Position numbers and translations under genes: made by a program. Positions 1-7,369 of a stretch of 64,000 nucleotides of DNA are shown in pieces. Under the pieces are notes generated by a model. It was not told the origin of the DNA and made no database searches. It worked only from the letters and a program-made list of their open reading frames with translations. The stretch's first letter is position 1; each line of letters begins with the position of its first letter. Source of the stretch: Halorussus halophilus (lineage in GTDB: Archaea; Halobacteriota; Halobacteria; Halobacteriales; Haladaptataceae); contig NZ_CP044523.1 of assembly GCF_008831545.1 (NCBI RefSeq), positions 3,572,253-3,636,252 of the forward strand, in the 5' to 3' direction.

Positions 1-710
1 TCGATGAAGCAGAGTTCCCCGTCGTGGACGATGATGTTGTACTCGCTCAGGTCGCCGTGGACCAGTCCGGCGTCGTAGAGTCGCCGCATGTACTCACGTA
101 CTACCCCGAAGGCCGTCTCGGGATTTTCGAGGTGGGCGTCGTCGAGCGTCGGCGCGCGATTGCCGTCGCTTCCCAGAAATTCCATCACCAGCACGTTGCG
201 CTCGACGGCGATAGGCTCCGGTACCCTCACGCCGGCTTTCTCGGCGCGCTTGAGATTCGCAAATTCCTTCTTCGTCCACGCCAGCACAGTTCGTTTCTTG
301 TCCCCCGACAGTTCCTCGAAGCGCGGGTCGCCGACGAGGTAGTCGCGCATGTCTCGGAAGTCAGAAGCGTTGATACGGTATATTTTCACCGCGACTTCCT
401 CGTGCTCGTCGTCGTCGCCGAGCGCGAGGTAGACCGTCGCTTCCTTCCCCGAGGAGAGTGGGCCACCGAACGCCTTCACGTAACCGTGTTGGACCAGTCG
501 GTAGAGCGCCGCCAGCGTCGCGTCGTCGAACACCGACTGTTCGACCTTGAACCGCTCGGTGTTCTTGATGCGCTTGCGGAACTGGTCGAACTCGCGGTCC
601 CGCTGTCTGGCGACACGGTCGGCCTCGGTGTCTGAAACGTCTATTTCCTCCCACTCGTCCCCGACGCCGTCGGAGTTGTCGAGGTCGAGCAGGCCGTACT
701 CCTCGGACAT
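1..710 (-). CDS. rio1: RIO1-type serine protein kinase, C-terminus cut by window edge
   Basis: Atypical protein kinase of the RIO1 family, known to act in late small-subunit ribosome maturation. Visible features are the RIO nucleotide loop (SSGKEATVYLA, near residue 86), the phosphate-binding lysine in VAVKIYR, the hinge region LVMEFLG and the catalytic loop LVHGDLSEYNII. The reading frame is open to position 1, so the metal-binding loop (start of it seen as FID) and the tail lie outside the window. The ATG at 710 follows a T-rich TATA-like element near 733-743, consistent with a leaderless mRNA. Identification of the family is secure; the length is unknown because of truncation. Confidence 0.95.
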   Translation of the reverse strand, partial: MSEEYGLLDLDNSDGVGDEWEEIDVSDTEADRVARQRDREFDQFRKRIKNTERFKVEQSVFDDATLAALYRLVQHGYVKAFGGPLSSGKEATVYLALGDDDEHEEVAVKIYRINASDFRDMRDYLVGDPRFEELSGDKKRTVLAWTKKEFANLKRAEKAGVRVPEPIAVERNVLVMEFLGSDGNRAPTLDDAHLENPETAFGVVREYMRRLYDAGLVHGDLSEYNIIVHDGELCFI

Positions 711-760
711 CTACTCCGACCTAGCGCGTCGAACGGTAAAAGGGTGGGTATACGCTCCGC

Positions 761-1426
761 TCAGTAGGATTCGCGGTGGAGCACTTCCTCGACGCCGCGT
801 CGTGGGAGTCGCTCCGGTTCTTCGCCACCGCTCTCGCCGACCGCCACGAGCATCACCGGAATCTTGTCGTCTGGGAGTTCGAGGAACTCCGAGAGACCTT
901 CGGCGTCGAAGCCGATCATCGGCGTCGCTTTCAACCCTCTCGCGTGCGCGGAGAGCATGAGGTTCTCGGCAGCCAGACTGGCGTTTCGAATGCCGTAGTC
1001 TCGGCCCATCCGCTCGTCGTCGTACATCCCGACCGCGGTGGCTTTCGTCTCCTCGGCGGCTTGTTCGTCCATGCGACCTGCTTCTTCCCACTCGCCGAAG
1101 ACGCGGTCTGCGGTCTCGGCCTCGCTGTGGCCGACCACCAGAATCGCCGTTCCGGCGTCCTTGATGTGTTCCTGACCGTACGCCAACTCCACGACCTCGT
1201 CCAGTCGCTCCCCGTCCTGCACGGCGACGAACTCCCACGGCTGGAGGTTGTACGAGGAGGGCGCGAGCGCGGCGTCCTCTACGAGCGCTTCCAGCGTCTC
1301 GTCGGAAATTTCGGCCTCAGCGTCGAAGTTGTGGCCCGACCGCCGCGTTCGAATCGCTTCGATTACTCCGGGGAACTCCGCGTCGTGGTCTACGTCGTAG
1401 TCGTCGGTCTCCAGTTGTTGGGACAT
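761..1426 (-). CDS. Nitroreductase family protein
   Basis: FMN-dependent nitroreductase-fold protein of 221 residues. The N-terminal segment has the family pattern IRTRRSGHNF followed by LVEDAALAPSSYNLQPWEF, which forms the FMN-phosphate pocket, and a late segment near GLKATPMIGFDAEGL typical of the fold. Such enzymes reduce nitro or quinone compounds with NAD(P)H, but the substrate cannot be read from sequence. The start MSQQ at 1426 was preferred because upstream in-frame codons give a basic, Cys-rich stretch unlike haloarchaeal proteins. It lies 50 bp upstream of the RIO1 gene on the same strand. Confidence 0.88.
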   Translation of the reverse strand: MSQQLETDDYDVDHDAEFPGVIEAIRTRRSGHNFDAEAEISDETLEALVEDAALAPSSYNLQPWEFVAVQDGERLDEVVELAYGQEHIKDAGTAILVVGHSEAETADRVFGEWEEAGRMDEQAAEETKATAVGMYDDERMGRDYGIRNASLAAENLMLSAHARGLKATPMIGFDAEGLSEFLELPDDKIPVMLVAVGESGGEEPERLPRRGVEEVLHRESY

Positions 1427-1628
1427 ACGAGACAGTAAGTACCGCTCCTTTAACCACCGAACGAAACCCCGCTGTCTTGCCGTTTGGGATGACTTGCATG
1501 TTACCAGCAGGCGACGACGACACTGGTACATCTGACACCTGCGGTGCTGGGCCGTCCGGTGGCTGTTCTCGGTGCTGTGCGGTGGTTGTTTGCGGTGCTG
1601 AGCGGTAGCTGTCGAGAACTATTTTCAA

Positions 1629-1848
1629 CTACCGCGAACGAAGCGAGACGCGCTCCGCGCGCCTCGTGAAGTGAGCGCGTCCGAGGAACCCTCGAAGGAG
1701 GCCGCAAAGCGGCCTCCGGAGGGGGTGACGACGTGTCATTGGGAGCGTAGCGACCGATTGCTCGGAAGACGCGGTTTGTCTTCCGGTGATTTTCATGTAC
1801 GTTTTGCCAGCGGGTGGTCGCTCTGCGACCACCCCGCAGGAAAAGGTT
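1629..1848 (-). repeat. Family B structured intergenic repeat, copy 1
   Basis: Read on the minus strand it begins CCTTTTCCTGCGGGGTGG directly after the aIF1A stop codon, continues through a hairpin (GGTGGTCGC/GCGACCACC), an A-rich patch, a second hairpin (GGAAGAC/GTCTTCC) and a third (GAGGCCGC/GCGGCCTC), and ends in CGCTTCGTTCGCGGTAG. The same layout recurs at 2470-2700, 16275-16400 and 25447-25578. The rest of the gap (1427-1628) holds no ORF I would call; it has GCGGTGCTGTGCGGT-like words also found inside family A. Confidence 0.7.
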
Positions 1849-2139
1849 CTACTGAATATGCCCTTCGTCGCGCAACTGGTCGGCGTCCTGCTTCTCGTAG
1901 CGCCACGTGATGTCTGCCTTCTCGTCCTGCCAGTCCCACGGTTCGACTAGCACGACGTCGTCCTCTCGAATCCAGATGCGCTTTTGCATCTTGCCCGGGA
2001 TGCGAGCGGTTCGTTCCTTGCCATCGGCACACCGTACTTTCACTCGGTTCGCGCCGAGCATATTGGTGACGGTGGCGAACACCTCGTCGTCGTCGGGCAT
2101 GCGGAGGTTCTTCCGCCGTCCGCCGTCGTTGTCACTCAT
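1849..2139 (-). CDS. eif1A: Translation initiation factor aIF1A
   Basis: 96-residue archaeal homologue of eIF1A, which binds the A-site of the small ribosomal subunit during initiation. The single S1-like OB fold is obvious: [19 protein letters not shown], then the basic stretch [25 protein letters not shown]. The start at MSDNDGG matches the normal N-terminus; the upstream in-frame extension runs into promoter sequence. The family B repeat abuts its stop codon and may supply the terminator. Confidence 0.96.
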   Translation of the reverse strand: MSDNDGGRRKNLRMPDDDEVFATVTNMLGANRVKVRCADGKERTARIPGKMQKRIWIREDDVVLVEPWDWQDEKADITWRYEKQDADQLRDEGHIQ

Positions 2140-2246
2140 ATCGATGACTTTGATTTCCGGACGTTTAACTCTTACAGGGTTCGCCGGTGAACTACCTGCC
2201 GACCGTACCACGAGTGTTTAAGTCGCCGCCGTCCCCATGCCGGTGT

Positions 2247-2465
2247 ATGCTCGGAAAACTCGGAGCGAAAGGCATCGCCGGGGTGCTGATGCTCCTCGCC
2301 GGTATCGCAATCATCGCCCTCAAGAACCTCATCATCGCCGCCGGAATGGCGCTGGTCGTCCTCGGTGTCGTCCTCACCGCGTGGGGGCTCGTCTCCAGTC
2401 TGATGGCGAACTTCGGCCTCGGCGGGATGATGGGCGGCGGTGGCGGTCCGGGCGGTTTCCAATAA
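2247..2465 (+). CDS. Small hydrophobic membrane protein (72 aa)
   Basis: No known function that I can assign. Two hydrophobic helices (about residues 10-28 and 31-52) are followed by a glycine/methionine-rich tail (GLGGMMGGGGGPGGF). A TATA-like GTGTTTAAG lies about 30 bp before the ATG at 2247, which supports this start over codons further upstream. It is divergent from aIF1A. I recall similar short proteins in many haloarchaea but cannot name a characterised family. Confidence 0.7.
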   Translation: MLGKLGAKGIAGVLMLLAGIAIIALKNLIIAAGMALVVLGVVLTAWGLVSSLMANFGLGGMMGGGGGPGGFQ

Positions 2466-2469
2466 GAAC

Positions 2470-2700
2470 GACCTTTTTTCTCGTCGGGTGCCGTCGCGCC
2501 GAAGGTGCTCGGTACCGCTCTCTGCTCACGGCCGCAGGCCGTCTGCTCGCGGCTTCGCCGCTCGCACGGTCCGCGGAACGTCGTTCCGCGCTATTCGCAT
2601 GGTTCGAGGGACGTAGTCCCTCGGCACTCCAAAAAATGTCGATCAAAAAACGGACGCTCGAAATCTGAGCGCGCCGCGCTCAGATTTCTCACGTCTTCTT
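2470..2700 (+). repeat. Family B structured intergenic repeat, copy 2
   Basis: Starts with ACCTTTTTTCTCGTCGGGTG five bases after the stop codon at 2465. It contains hairpins GACGGCCT-like and CGGAACGTCGTTCCG, then CTCCAAAAAAT, ATCAAAAAACGGACGCTCG and the palindromic hairpin AAATCTGAGCGCGC/GCGCTCAGATTT, ending CACGTCTTC. Copy 3 at 16275 shares the head, the A-runs, the AAATCTG-G-C hairpin and the CACGTCTTC tail. Lies between the 3' ends of a + gene and of tyrS (-), so it could terminate transcription from the + gene. Confidence 0.75.
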
Positions 2701-2740
2701 CACGGTGGTGACCTACCGCAGGAGGAAATCCCCCTCGCCG

Positions 2741-3721
2741 CTATCCTTCCAACTCGCGCAACTTCTCGCGCCCTGGTGCAATCAACTCGTCCAAGTAGTC
2801 CGCCAGCGCGCCCTTCGCGTCCGCTGGGTGGAGTTCGCCGCTCTCCAAATCGTCCGCGAGCGTCTCGTAGTCGTCGTACTCCAGATTGCCGCCGTACTCG
2901 TCGGGTCGCTCCACGACGACCTGCTCGAATCGCGGGAAGACGTGGAACTGGAAGATTTCCAGCACCGGGTTTTCGAGGTCGCCCTCCGGATTTCTGGTCG
3001 GCGGGCAGAACGCCGAGTTGACCTTCTCCTCGATGTCTTCCGTCGAGTCCTCCATCGAGATGGTGACACCCGAACTGCTGGACATCTTCCCCTCGCCCGT
3101 TCCGAGGTCGGCGATAATCGGCGTGTGAATGCACGGCCGGGCCTCGTAGCCGATTTCCGGCAGTTCTTCGCGCATGAGCATGTGAACCTTCCGTTGGTCG
3201 AGACCGCCGACCGCGAGGTCCAAGTCGAGGTACTCGATGTCGAGCGCCTGCATCAGCGGGTAGACGACGTGGCTGACCTTCGCCGTCTCACCGCCCTGCA
3301 ACTCCGCCATCGCTCGCTGGGCGCGGTTGAGCGTCGTGCCGAGTTCGAGTTTGTGGAGGTCCAGCGCGTAGTCGTCGTCTAGCTGGTACTCAGAGCCGTA
3401 GACGAACTCGGTCTGCTCTTCGTCGAGACCGTACGCGAGGAACTGCGCTCGCATCTTCTCGGCCGTTTCCTCGATTTCCTCGAAGGAGCCTTTGCCGTTG
3501 AGGTAGGCGTGAACGTCCGCCAGTAGAATGATGACTTCCATGCCCGCCTCCTGCAGGTCGATGAGTTTGTTGGCAGTCAGCATGTGGCCGATGTGGAGCA
3601 CGCCGGATGGCTCGTAGCCGACGTAGACCCGCTTCCCTTCGGGGTCGTCGGCTAGCTCTTCCACCTCCTCCTCGGTGACGGCTTCCTCGACGTTCCGCGT
3701 AATCAAGTCGTAGGCGTCCAT
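2741..3721 (-). CDS. tyrS: Tyrosine--tRNA ligase
   Basis: Class I aminoacyl-tRNA synthetase of archaeal/eukaryotic type, 326 residues. The HIGH signature is LHIGHML near residue 38, the KMSKS-type loop is GKMSSSSG near residue 215, and the tyrosine pocket region YLDLDLAVGGLDQRK is present. The compact length without an S4 domain is normal for archaea. Start MDAYDL at 3721 gives the family N-terminus; a TATA-like CCTAAATTCC near 3806-3815 would give a roughly 60 nt leader. Confidence 0.97.
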   Translation of the reverse strand: MDAYDLITRNVEEAVTEEEVEELADDPEGKRVYVGYEPSGVLHIGHMLTANKLIDLQEAGMEVIILLADVHAYLNGKGSFEEIEETAEKMRAQFLAYGLDEEQTEFVYGSEYQLDDDYALDLHKLELGTTLNRAQRAMAELQGGETAKVSHVVYPLMQALDIEYLDLDLAVGGLDQRKVHMLMREELPEIGYEARPCIHTPIIADLGTGEGKMSSSSGVTISMEDSTEDIEEKVNSAFCPPTRNPEGDLENPVLEIFQFHVFPRFEQVVVERPDEYGGNLEYDDYETLADDLESGELHPADAKGALADYLDELIAPGREKLRELEG

Positions 3722-3839
3722 ACGCGATTTGTGTCCCGCACGTGGCTTGAGGCTTCCGACACTATGCTGGTGGTTCTCGTGGTACTTCTCACTACACCTC
3801 TGCAAGGAATTTAGGTGCTAGCTGAGAAAGCTCTCCGCG

Positions 3840-4136
3840 ATGAACGCGATTCGAATCGGCGGGATACTGCTCGCAATGGGGCTAGTCGTGTTCGCCCTCT
3901 CGATTCTCACGGGCGCGACAGTCGGTTGTACGGCTGTCGGCTACTCTGGCGAACCACCCGGCGGGTTCGAACTGAAAGAAATCGACGTTCTCGGTCTCGA
4001 CATCGTCTACACGCCCGATGGCGGCATCAATACTTGCTCGATGGACTTCGGATATATTTTCGCCCCTCTCGGTCTCGGCGCAATCGCACTCGGAAGTCTC
4101 GTCGGCGGGGTCGGTTGCTTGCGGGAGTGGTTCTAA
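3840..4136 (+). CDS. Hypothetical membrane protein (98 aa)
   Basis: Unrecognised. Helix 1 (residues 5-27) and helix 2 (about 72-93) flank a polar loop of about 45 residues that carries two cysteines (VGCTAVGY and NTCSMDF) and would lie outside the membrane if the N-terminus is cytoplasmic; a disulfide is possible. It is divergent from tyrS and convergent with the DUF460 gene. No operon partner is evident. Confidence 0.6.
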   Translation: MNAIRIGGILLAMGLVVFALSILTGATVGCTAVGYSGEPPGGFELKEIDVLGLDIVYTPDGGINTCSMDFGYIFAPLGLGAIALGSLVGGVGCLREWF

Positions 4137-4155
4137 CCCCCGAGAAACAGCAACT

Positions 4156-6156
4156 TCAGGAACTCTGACCGCTCGTCCGCGACTCGTAGCGTCGCTCCGC
4201 GCGATGCTCGCTGATGAGTTGGTCGAGTTGGTTTTCCTTCTTCTGTTGCCGACGTTCCTCGGCGCGGTCCTCCCAGTCGCTAATAACCGACTCCACCTCG
4301 CTCTCCCGCGCCACTGCCAATTCGTCTATCTCCTGAATCGTCACGTCGTCTGCGGGACCGACTGGAATCTCGCGTTCGAACAGCACTTCGTCGGCGACTT
4401 CCGAGAGACCGCCGTGCTTGAGGACGACCCTCGGGTCGAATTCGGCCAGTCGCTCGGCAGTCGAGCGTCCGGCACCGCTGGCGTCCCGCAGCAAGATTAC
4501 GTCGTCTTCGGCGAGTCCGAAGTTCTCGTGGGCCGAGTCGATGTCCTCGTTGGTGAACTTTACCACCGGTTTGACCGGCACGAGTCCCTGCTTCTTCTCG
4601 GCCACGTCGCTGAAGTTCGAGTGGTCGAGTTTCCACAGTTCCTTGAGTCGTGCGAGTTTGCCCTCTAGTTCTTCGATTTCCTCGTCGCGCTCCTCGACTT
4701 TCTGTTCCAGTCGGTCGTTCTCGCGCTCCAGTCGGGTGACGACGCGGCGCTCCTTCGCTTCCTTGCGCTCCTCGCGTCGCGCGTCACTCAGTTCGTTTTC
4801 CAGTTCGGCGATGCGCTCGCCTTTCGTGTCCACCGTCTCGTTCAGGTCATCGACGTGCGATTCGAGGCGCTCGACCTGCCGTTCGAGTTCCTTGATTCGC
4901 TTCTCGTCCTCTGTTAGCTCTCGTGGGTCGTGCTGGGTTTCGTCTTCTTCCCCAGCGTCGTCGTCCTCGGTCAGTGCGTCGAGTGCGGTTTCGACCGTGT
5001 CGTCGCCTGCGACGACGCGAGCGGTAATCTCCCCGCGGTCCACGTTCATCGGAATCTTGCTGGCGATGCGGTCGAACTGCTCCTCGTGGGCGTCGAAGGC
5101 GAACAGCGAGGCGGCCATCGCGTCGCGTTCGTGGTCGTTGTCGTAGTCGTGGTCGCGCGTGCGGTGTTGCTTCTCGTCCACCGGCAGGTCGGCGTCGGGA
5201 ATCCACCCCGCGGCGTCGAAGCTTCGGCGGATCTTCTCCACCGTCTCGGGCATCGGTTCGACGTCGGCGGCGACGACGATGGGTCGCCCGCGCTCGATTA
5301 TCCACTCGATGACCTCGGCGGTGCCCGCAGTGCGCGTACTCAACACGTCCAAGACGGTGCCGTCCAAGCCGACCACCGAGACGGCCGTCGTCGTGCCGGG
5401 GTCGATACCCACCAGCACGTGGTCGCGGCGCTTGGCTAGGGGTTCGAACTCGATGCCGTCTCTGCGCTCGCGTTCGATTTCGACCCGAACGTCTCCGGAC
5501 CGGCGATTCGAGACCGGGATGTCCTCGGGCCGCGCTTCGACCTTGAAAATCGCATTCGAGAGACCGCCGTACTTCTCCGTCGCGTCGCGTTCGTAGTCGA
5601 GTCCGGCCGAATCGAGTTCCGACTCGATTTCTCTCGTTTGCTTTCGAACTGCGCCGTGGATGCGCCGAGTGTACCTATCTTCGCTCCAGCCGCCCTTCCC
5701 CGTCGAGCGACCGCGAGACACCTTGATTTCGGTGGTGTTCGTAAACGCCGACACCTCGTGGCCGACGTTCCCGGCGGCCAGTCTGGCGGCCGCCTCGGCT
5801 TCCTTCATCGGGTCCTTGCCGTAGGGGACGCCGTGGCGAGAGGCGACTCGCGAGAGCGGTTCCGGTCGCTCCGCGCCGGTCACCTGCACGAGTCGCGTCG
5901 AATCGGGGAGTCCGCGCAAAAAGTGGACGAGGGCGTCCTTGTCGGACGCGAGTTCGTACATGTTGTCGGTCGCCAAGAGAGCAGGTTCCTCGCGTTCGAC
6001 GAGTCGCATCAGCTTTCGATGGCTCACCACGTCTTTGTCGAGGTTCTCGCCGTCGAAGGCGACCAGCGCGTAGGACGGCGAGTCGCCCCGCACGTCCCCA
6101 CTCTGGATGTCTACGCCGAAAACGAGCGTGTCGAGGGCACTCGTGCGCGCGTTCAC
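4156..6156 (-). CDS. DUF460 (COG2433) RNase H-like domain protein
   Basis: 666 residues. The N-terminal 170 residues are a conserved archaeal domain beginning FGVDIQSGD; residues about 240-370 look like an RNase H/RuvC-fold nuclease core (LVGIDPGTTTAVSVVGLDG, then VVAADVEPMP and a later DNDHERDAMAAS, giving acidic residues in the expected order). Residues about 425-535 form a long coiled coil, then a C-terminal domain (LVPVKPVVKFTNEDI). Members occur widely in archaea; function is unproven, with nucleic-acid processing the usual guess. The start is GTG at 6156, 27 bp from TATA-like GATTTATATC (6178-6187 on the other strand). Confidence 0.85.
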   Translation of the reverse strand: MNARTSALDTLVFGVDIQSGDVRGDSPSYALVAFDGENLDKDVVSHRKLMRLVEREEPALLATDNMYELASDKDALVHFLRGLPDSTRLVQVTGAERPEPLSRVASRHGVPYGKDPMKEAEAAARLAAGNVGHEVSAFTNTTEIKVSRGRSTGKGGWSEDRYTRRIHGAVRKQTREIESELDSAGLDYERDATEKYGGLSNAIFKVEARPEDIPVSNRRSGDVRVEIERERRDGIEFEPLAKRRDHVLVGIDPGTTTAVSVVGLDGTVLDVLSTRTAGTAEVIEWIIERGRPIVVAADVEPMPETVEKIRRSFDAAGWIPDADLPVDEKQHRTRDHDYDNDHERDAMAASLFAFDAHEEQFDRIASKIPMNVDRGEITARVVAGDDTVETALDALTEDDDAGEEDETQHDPRELTEDEKRIKELERQVERLESHVDDLNETVDTKGERIAELENELSDARREERKEAKERRVVTRLERENDRLEQKVEERDEEIEELEGKLARLKELWKLDHSNFSDVAEKKQGLVPVKPVVKFTNEDIDSAHENFGLAEDDVILLRDASGAGRSTAERLAEFDPRVVLKHGGLSEVADEVLFEREIPVGPADDVTIQEIDELAVARESEVESVISDWEDRAEERRQQKKENQLDQLISEHRAERRYESRTSGQSS

Positions 6157-6177
6157 GGGCGAGGGTAGGGTTCGACC

Positions 6178-6187
6178 AGATATAAAT
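6178..6187 (-). promoter_or_regulatory. TATA-like box for the DUF460 gene
   Basis: Minus-strand GGATTTATATCTGG centred about 27 bp before the GTG at 6156. This spacing supports a leaderless transcript and settles the choice of GTG over any internal ATG. Confidence 0.6.
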
Positions 6188-6209
6188 CCGGCGCGGAGTC
6201 GAGGTTGAC

Positions 6210-7136
6210 CTACTCCTCCGGATACTCCACGTCTACGATATCGCCGTCGTCCGGAACAAAGACGTCGCCGTCGAACTCCTCGCGCGCCTCTTCCAGATGC
6301 TGAGAGGTGTCGTTGCCGTACCGCGAGGAGATGTGGGTCAAGGCCAGTCGCTTCGCACTTGCTTGCCGGGCGATACTGCCCGCCTGTCGCGCCGTCGAGT
6401 GACCGGTCTTGTTCGCTCGCTCCTCGCCGTCGTCGGCGAAACTGGCGTCGTGGACCAGCAGGTCGGCGTCTTCGGTGGCTTCGACCACGGTGTCGGTGGG
6501 TCGCGTATCGCCAGTGTATGCAAACGTCCTCCCCGGCCGGGCCTCGCCGACGACCTGTGCTGGTTCGATAGTGGTACCGTCGTCCAGTTCGACCGACTGG
6601 CCTTCGTGGAGTCGCGAGAACTTCGGGCCGACCGGAACGCCCAACTCTTCCGCCTTCTCTCGGTCGAAGCGTCCTTTTCGGTCGTCCTCGACCAGGGCGT
6701 AACCCACCGCGTTGGTGTCGTGGCTCACGTCGAAGGTGCGGACCTCGTAGTCGTCGTGCCGCACTGCAGTCTCGCCAGGAGCGACTTCGTAGATGTGAAT
6801 CGGGAACGACGGGTCGTTTCCCGCGGCGTGGACCAGCGTCTCGATGTCGCGCTTGGTCCCTCGTGGCGTGTAGATAGTCACCGGGTCGTCGCGCTCGTTG
6901 AAGTCCCACGTCTGGACGAGGCCAGGGAGTCCCAGCACGTGGTCGCCGTGGATGTGCGTGACGAAAATCTCGGAGACGGTGAAGCCAGTGCCGAACTTCA
7001 TCATCTGGCGCTGTGTCCCCTCGCCGACGTCGAACAGCAGGCGGTCGCCCTCCCGGTTGACCAGTATGGAACTGGGGTTGCGTTCGGTCGTCGGAACGGC
7101 CCCGCTGGTGCCGAGAAAGGTCACGCGCATCGTCAT
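6210..7136 (-). CDS. rnz: Ribonuclease Z
   Basis: tRNA 3'-end processing endonuclease of the metallo-beta-lactamase fold, 308 residues (short form, functions as dimer). The zinc motif is VTHIHGDHVLGLPG near residue 66; other metal ligands are in FAYTGDTRPTD and in the C-terminal LALTHISSRY. The residue order matches RNase Z rather than generic MBL proteins. Start MTMRVTFLGTSGAVPT fits the family; a second ATG two codons later is equally possible. It processes tRNA precursors such as the four in this window. Confidence 0.95.
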   Translation of the reverse strand: MTMRVTFLGTSGAVPTTERNPSSILVNREGDRLLFDVGEGTQRQMMKFGTGFTVSEIFVTHIHGDHVLGLPGLVQTWDFNERDDPVTIYTPRGTKRDIETLVHAAGNDPSFPIHIYEVAPGETAVRHDDYEVRTFDVSHDTNAVGYALVEDDRKGRFDREKAEELGVPVGPKFSRLHEGQSVELDDGTTIEPAQVVGEARPGRTFAYTGDTRPTDTVVEATEDADLLVHDASFADDGEERANKTGHSTARQAGSIARQASAKRLALTHISSRYGNDTSQHLEEAREEFDGDVFVPDDGDIVDVEYPEE

Positions 7137-7356
7137 GTCCCTTCGTCGGACCGCGAGGAGTAAACCCGCTTCGAAACCGCTCGCGTCGGCGTCCGCTCGC
7201 AACTCCGGTTACATCGCGCGAAACGCTCGGTTACGAGTGGAACCCGTTCGGGGAAATACGAAGCTAAGTCGGGCCTATACGGCCGTATCAGCGTGTTACA
7301 AGCGTGAACGGTCGCGCCCGTTTATTCGCGGCCTTCACGTCGCTTTGTTCGCGGAT

Positions 7357-7366
7357 TAGGGGGGTA
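7357..7366 (+). promoter_or_regulatory. Strong Shine-Dalgarno-like sequence
   Basis: TTAGGGGGGT ends four bases before the ATG at 7370. Most genes here look leaderless, so this one stands out as having a leader; a TATA-like GTTTATTCG at 7319-7327 would place the transcript start near 7348. Confidence 0.5.
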
Positions 7367-7369
7367 CAA

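Noticed and set aside
1501..1832. Minus-strand ORFs of 60-100 codons between nitroreductase and aIF1A
   Set aside because: Arg/Ser-rich shadows of GC-rich repeat DNA with no family signature.
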